A stretch of 6,409 bases of DNA from Cyclobacteriaceae bacterium (GTDB lineage Bacteria > Bacteroidota > Bacteroidia > Cytophagales > Cyclobacteriaceae): NCBI GenBank assembly GCA_029882675.1, contig JAOUKJ010000242.1:1-6409 (forward strand). Reading direction: 5' to 3'. The position numbers and the translations under genes are program-made. The notes under the pieces were generated by a model. The model did not search any database. It was not told the origin of the DNA and worked only from the letters and a program-made list of their open reading frames with translations. Of the stretch, positions 5,281 to 6,409 are shown piece by piece. Numbering within the stretch: the first letter of the stretch is position 1; each line of letters begins with the position of its first letter.

Positions 5281-5464
5281 AACGCTGCATATGCGCAAAT
5301 AGGGCCATCACCAAGTCACGAAAGGTCTGCGGTCACCTGAACGCCCACCAAGCTAAAATTTTGATATTTAAGGAAATAATAAACATAAAAATATTAGCTT
5401 GGCTAAGCATAAGACGAAAGGGCAGTGGTTATCTGCCGCCCTACTTGCCATATGCTTAGCGTTG
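5281..5464 (+). repeat. Repeat element A2 (structured, attC-like)
   Basis: The outer arms AACGCT plus GCATATG (5281-5293) pair with CATATGC (5449-5455) and AGCGTT (5458-5463), with a 2-nt TT bulge (5456-5457). Inside, a long hairpin pairs 5348-5369 with 5381-5402 (19 of 22 positions, 11-nt loop), and GGCAG/CTGCC (5421-5425 with 5433-5437) forms another. GCTAAGCATA (5402-5411) is the exact complement of TATGCTTAGC (5451-5460), so the right arm has two alternative partners. Two related sub-units (5313-5353 and 5411-5448) share ACGAAAGG...GGT...CTG...GCCC. Terminal complementarity with extra-helical bases, and placement right after a gene, recall integron attC sites, but the RYYYAAC and GTTRRRY boxes are incomplete. 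A structured RNA gene is the main alternative. Confidence 0.8.
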
Positions 5465-5522
5465 GCAGCAAGCAAGCGAACTATTGTAAAGATAAATTAT
5501 AACCCGATTGACTTTAAACCTA

Positions 5523-5960
5523 ATGAAACATAATATTTTAATTCTTTTACTTTTTATCTCATCCTGTTGTTTGGCACAAACCAATAATGATTCAATTGCC
5601 ATTACTCAGGTCTTGAAAAACACTTATAAGGCATTGGGCAATTATGATGTGCAAAGCTATCTGGAAAACTGTGCGGAGGATTACTTATTGGTAGAAAACG
5701 GTAATTATATTTGGACCCTTGAGCAAGAAATCGACTTTTTAAAAAAAAATCAACACCGGAAAAAAACAAGAACCGATAAATTCAAAATTCACTCATTAAA
5801 GATAGAAAATAGCTTTGCCTATGCGGTTTACGATTTATGGTCTGAAATTAAAGAGGGGAATGTTAGTAAAAACCTTCATTGGATAGAAAGTTGTGTTTTT
5901 AGAAAGGTTGGAGAAAAATGGAAAGTTGTGTTAATCCATTCAACAAAAATTGAAGACTAA
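5523..5960 (+). CDS. Exported DUF4440 / SnoaL-like (NTF2 fold) protein
   Basis: 145 residues from the ATG at 5523; a TTG 15 nt upstream in the same frame is not needed because the signal peptide begins naturally at MKHNILILLLF. The signal ends SSCCLAQ, so either signal peptidase I cuts after Ala18 or Cys15 serves as a lipobox (ISSC). The mature protein is a single NTF2-like domain: a first helix with ITQVLKNTYKALGNYDVQSYLENCAEDYLLVENG, then a curved sheet ending in the typical strand EKWKVVLIHSTKI. DUF4440-type proteins bind small hydrophobic ligands or act as small enzymes; the substrate here is unknown. The gene begins 59 nt after element A2 and has no clear Shine-Dalgarno or TAnnTTTG box, so it may depend on upstream transcription. 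It is AT-rich like the other genes. Confidence 0.85.
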   Translation: MKHNILILLLFISSCCLAQTNNDSIAITQVLKNTYKALGNYDVQSYLENCAEDYLLVENGNYIWTLEQEIDFLKKNQHRKKTRTDKFKIHSLKIENSFAYAVYDLWSEIKEGNVSKNLHWIESCVFRKVGEKWKVVLIHSTKIED

Positions 5961-6409
5961 TAGCTAGCAGCCTAATCGAGTAGACGGTCCTGAGCCATAA
6001 AGCCCACTGAGCGCCCCTGCCTGCCTTGAGGCCTGCGTGATAAATCCGACAATCGGATCAGGCAGGTCTCACATTTATCTGCCGTAATGAAATGAAGGCA
6101 GACCACTCCCTCATCAAGTGCGGGGCAGGCCAAGCGAACGGGTCTCGTCCTACCCTTCATGCCGGCCCATCGCTAAAAATGTCCACCGGACATTTTCTTA
6201 ACGCGCTGTCCTCCGGGTAAGGGCCTATTCTTTCATCCGATCTCCACGACATCAACCAAATAAGAATTGTTGGTTACGGGCTTTGCAATGATGTGCTTAC
6301 TCACCCTTCCTAAATGGCCTCCGTGTGCCGTTCTACCGATAGCGATCGGGAGAACGGATTTTGCAGTCTCGCTTCCCTGCCTGCCGATCGTCAGAACAGG
6401 CAGGCTTCA
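5961..6409. other. GC-rich, hairpin-rich region without a supported gene
   Basis: Several strong inverted repeats are present: CCTGCCTG (6016-6023) with CAGGCAGG (6059-6066), enclosing ATCCGA/TCGGAT (6044-6049 with 6053-6058); AAAATGTCC (6176-6184) with GGACATTTT (6188-6196); CCGTTCT and CCGAT (6328-6340) with ATCGG and AGAACGG (6345-6357); and a second CCTGCCTG/CAGGCAGG pair (6376-6383 with 6397-6404). Minus-strand open frames at 5972-6160 and 6233-6406 have no convincing start or family. This looks like dispersed-repeat or mobile-element debris. Confidence 0.5.
6328..6364 (+). terminator. Strong hairpin followed by ATTTT, possible terminator
   Basis: CCGTTCT (6328-6334) pairs with AGAACGG (6351-6357), and CCGAT (6336-6340) with ATCGG (6345-6349), separated by one A-G mismatch; the loop is AGCG. 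ATTTT follows the stem. The stem is stable, but the T run is short and the nearest gene ends almost 370 nt upstream, so it could equally be part of a repeat element. Confidence 0.25.

Noticed and set aside
1610..5464. CRISPR array
   Set aside because: Only two long copies 3.67 kb apart; no short regular repeats with spacers anywhere in the window.
5972..6160. Minus-strand 62-codon frame with a CETC motif
   Set aside because: It crosses several hairpins in a GC-rich region, has no Shine-Dalgarno sequence and no recognised family; the CxxC pair alone is not evidence.
6233..6406. Minus-strand frame ending SKHIIAKPVTNNSYLVDVVEIG
   Set aside because: It looks protein-like but has no ATG, only a GTG abutting an AGGAAGG, and it crosses two strong hairpins; perhaps debris of an element extending past the window.

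Overview
The window looks like an accessory region from a member of the Bacteroidota. The coding parts are AT-rich, most starts lack a clear Shine-Dalgarno sequence, two starts are preceded by a perfect Bacteroidota -7 box (TAnnTTTG) a few bases upstream, and the secreted proteins carry typical export signals (an LLSC lipobox; an SSCCLAQ signal end). All supported genes lie on the + strand and are single-gene or two-gene units separated by unusually structured, GC-richer spacers. No integrase, transposase, rRNA or tRNA is visible.

Layout. (1) 1-316: GC-rich spacer containing a candidate stem-bounded element A0 (62-275). (2) 317-1291: alpha/beta-hydrolase lipoprotein with a complete Ser-Asp-His triad. 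(3) 1292-1609: AT-rich tract with one weak 45-codon ORF. (4) 1610-1794: repeat element A1. (5) 1795-2077: GC-rich spacer with a recurring GGAC-AAAA-ACG motif. (6) 2078-2363: repeat R1, whose left tip resembles an IS21-family end. (7) 2364-4158: a 44-codon ORF, a palindromic operator with an embedded promoter, and a type IV AbiEi/AbiEii toxin-antitoxin operon. (8) 4159-4302: short spacer. (9) 4303-4587: repeat R2, about 95% identical to R1. (10) 4617-5275: a type II antitoxin followed by a PIN toxin broken by one in-frame stop codon. (11) 5281-5464: repeat element A2, which matches A1 at 168 of 170 positions. (12) 5523-5960: an exported DUF4440/SnoaL-like protein. (13) 5961-6409: GC-rich, hairpin-rich tail with no convincing gene.

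Interpretation. The most interesting feature is the modular layout: unrelated small genes, all in one direction, separated by foldable elements whose outer arms are AACG.../...CGTT. A2 starts 5 nt after the PIN gene's stop. This resembles an integron-like cassette array with non-canonical attC-like sites, although the canonical RYYYAAC/GTTRRRY boxes are only partly matched. A1 and A2 are direct repeats offset by exactly 3,670 bp. They bracket both toxin-antitoxin modules, as expected if a circle carrying one A copy had recombined into a resident A copy. Within that unit, R1 and R2 each lie just upstream of a toxin-antitoxin promoter, suggesting a second layer of modularity derived from IS21-like ends. 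The mobility interpretation is inference; the repeats, stems, overlaps and premature stop are read directly from the sequence.
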